A stretch of 5,596 nucleotides of DNA from Clostridiales bacterium. GTDB lineage: Bacteria; Bacillota_A; Clostridia; Saccharofermentanales; Saccharofermentanaceae. Within the stretch, counting starts at the first letter, position 1; each line of letters starts with the position of its first letter. This document shows, in pieces, positions 4,670 through 5,596 of the stretch. Location of the stretch: positions 1 to 5,596 of the forward strand of contig JAILHZ010000198.1 in assembly GCA_024695545.1 (NCBI GenBank). Reading direction: 5' to 3'. A program made the translations under genes and the position numbers. The notes below the pieces were generated by a model. The model saw nothing but the letters and a program-made list of their open reading frames with translations. It searched no databases and was not told the origin of the DNA.

Positions 4670-5596
4670 CAGGACTCCTCCTTCCGGAAAATGAAGTTCT
4701 TATAGATCTCCGTGATCGGCTCGAGGTTCTTGAGGTACTGCATTTTCGTCTTAAAGCACTCTTCGTTGACCGGAATCTCCGGGATCTGCGCGTTCGTGCC
4801 GGTGTTGACCATGAGCGTTCTCTGGTAGACATTTCCCAGCATCCAGGAAAGAAGCGTCTCCGCTGCCCTCTGCCGGTTCTTTTCGGACGGACTGACGCTC
4901 CACTCATAGGTGAAGCGGCATTTGAGGTCGGAGTTGTTGCAGTACACGTACTTCTTCTCGTACGGGAGATTTCGGACTTCGTTGATGATCATGGACGAGG
5001 ACAGCAGCACGGCGCTGGAGTTCTCTGTTCCGTTTAGAAAAGCACTCTGGTCGACGTATCCGCCGATCTCGAAGTTGTCGTCGAGAAAACCGGCGTAGCG
5101 CGAGTCGACGGCAAGATTGGCCGCCGCGTCGAAGTCGGAAAGCTGCGAGAAGTATGTATTGTCGAAGGTAGTTTCGAAGTAGCCGGATGTGATCACGTAG
5201 GCAACCGGGATCTCAATGGCAAGCGGCATTTTCTTCTTCGACGTATAGTACTGATCGTACTGGTTGAGGAACAGGCACTCATCGAACTGCTCGGAGTTGA
5301 TGACCTTCTCAAGATCCGCCGCATTCTCGAGAACAGAATCCGGAAGATCAGTGCTTTCATAGAGGTCCGGCATATTTCCGGATGCCTTTGCGGCATTGAT
5401 CTCATTGAGATACTGCGATTCGGGGATCGCACGGTACTCGATATTTACCTTCGTAAACTTCGACTTGAAATCGGTGAAAACTTCCTTCATGGCGTCTTCT
5501 TCCGAGGATCCGTCTTTTACCGAGAACCACACGTTGATCGTCGCCGCTTCGAGGTCATCTTCCGCCATCTTCTTATTGAGCGCTCTCTGCACGACA
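4669..5596 (-). CDS. extracellular solute-binding-type protein (family 1-like), N-terminus outside the window
   Basis: The visible 307 residues resemble ABC-transporter solute-binding proteins of the maltose/sugar-binding (family 1) fold. A first strand, TINVWFSV, begins at residue 19, followed by a helix EEDAMKEVFTDFKSKF and a second strand VNIEYRAI. Then comes the characteristic Y..EINAAKASGNMPDLYES segment (61-80). Near the C-terminus, a helix AAETLLSWML (243-252) and the IPEIPVNEECF segment (270-280) match the family's usual end. The frame stays open to the window edge. The first possible start, GTG at 5592, has no ribosome binding site in view, so the beginning, with any signal peptide, lipobox or fused domain, is missing. 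The stop codon overlaps the kinase start by one base. No transporter membrane or ATPase gene is visible. A role as a ligand-sensing partner of the kinase is an inference from this coupling; an ordinary uptake function is equally possible. Confidence 0.8.
   Translation of the reverse strand, partial: VVQRALNKKMAEDDLEAATINVWFSVKDGSSEEDAMKEVFTDFKSKFTKVNIEYRAIPESQYLNEINAAKASGNMPDLYESTDLPDSVLENAADLEKVINSEQFDECLFLNQYDQYYTSKKKMPLAIEIPVAYVITSGYFETTFDNTYFSQLSDFDAAANLAVDSRYAGFLDDNFEIGGYVDQSAFLNGTENSSAVLLSSSMIINEVRNLPYEKKYVYCNNSDLKCRFTYEWSVSPSEKNRQRAAETLLSWMLGNVYQRTLMVNTGTNAQIPEIPVNEECFKTKMQYLKNLEPITEIYKNFIFRKEES
4677..4682 (-). promoter_or_regulatory. ribosome binding site fixing the kinase start
   Basis: AGGAGG read on the - strand lies inside the end of the upstream coding sequence, seven bases before the ATG at 4669. 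It sets the kinase start and, with the TGATG stop-start overlap at 4671-4667, implies translational coupling. Confidence 0.85.

Noticed and set aside
5590..5592. GTG at 5592 as the true start of the solute-binding-type protein
   Set aside because: The frame is open to the window edge, only four bases lie upstream so no ribosome binding site can be judged, and a secreted binding protein should have a signal peptide before the first strand.

Overview
The window looks like a piece of a Gram-positive Clostridia-type chromosome (Bacillota, perhaps Oscillospiraceae or Lachnospiraceae relatives). The reasons are strong AGGAGG-type ribosome binding sites, a zinc-ribbon Ser/Thr kinase joined to PASTA repeats, an InlB-type B-repeat, and moderate-to-high GC in most genes. 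The species cannot be named from the sequence alone.

Layout: the left part (about 1-1348) carries two genes on the + strand, a classical thioredoxin (77-391) and, 17 bases later, an unrecognised three-helix membrane protein (409-1281). A strong intrinsic terminator follows at 1311-1348. The right part (5596 back to 1683) is a - strand operon. It starts with a partial extracellular solute-binding-type protein that runs off the right edge. Its stop codon overlaps the start of a kinase gene with an N-terminal zinc ribbon (4669-3704). After that comes a reading frame with one membrane helix, four PASTA repeats, a Pro/Thr linker, an InlB B-repeat and an unrecognised Tyr/Trp-rich C-terminal region (ending at 1683).

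The kinase and PASTA frames are most likely one gene broken by a one-base frame change in a run of four T at 3719-3716. The downstream frame continues open up to that run. It encodes a plausible basic juxtamembrane segment (YKELNADPPAKR...), and its nominal ATG at 3638 has no ribosome binding site. Restored, the product would be a PrkC/Stk-like receptor kinase of about 995 residues. The last 225 codons are markedly AT-rich compared with the rest, suggesting a separately acquired C-terminal domain.

The convergent gap (1282-1682, 401 bases) is the most unusual part. After the terminator it holds nine copies of a 9-base word, ATTGGTCAT or one-base variants, in alternating orientation. They form four hairpins plus one extra half-site. 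Inside the helices, nearly every departure from Watson-Crick pairing becomes a G-U wobble if the - strand is transcribed, but an A-C mismatch on the + strand. This points to a structured RNA made from the - strand, either the 3' untranslated region of the kinase operon or a separate non-coding RNA.

Taken together, the - strand operon may form a surface-sensing module: a ligand-binding protein translated in concert with a receptor kinase that has wall-binding PASTA repeats. The thioredoxin and membrane protein are a separate unit with no visible functional link to it.
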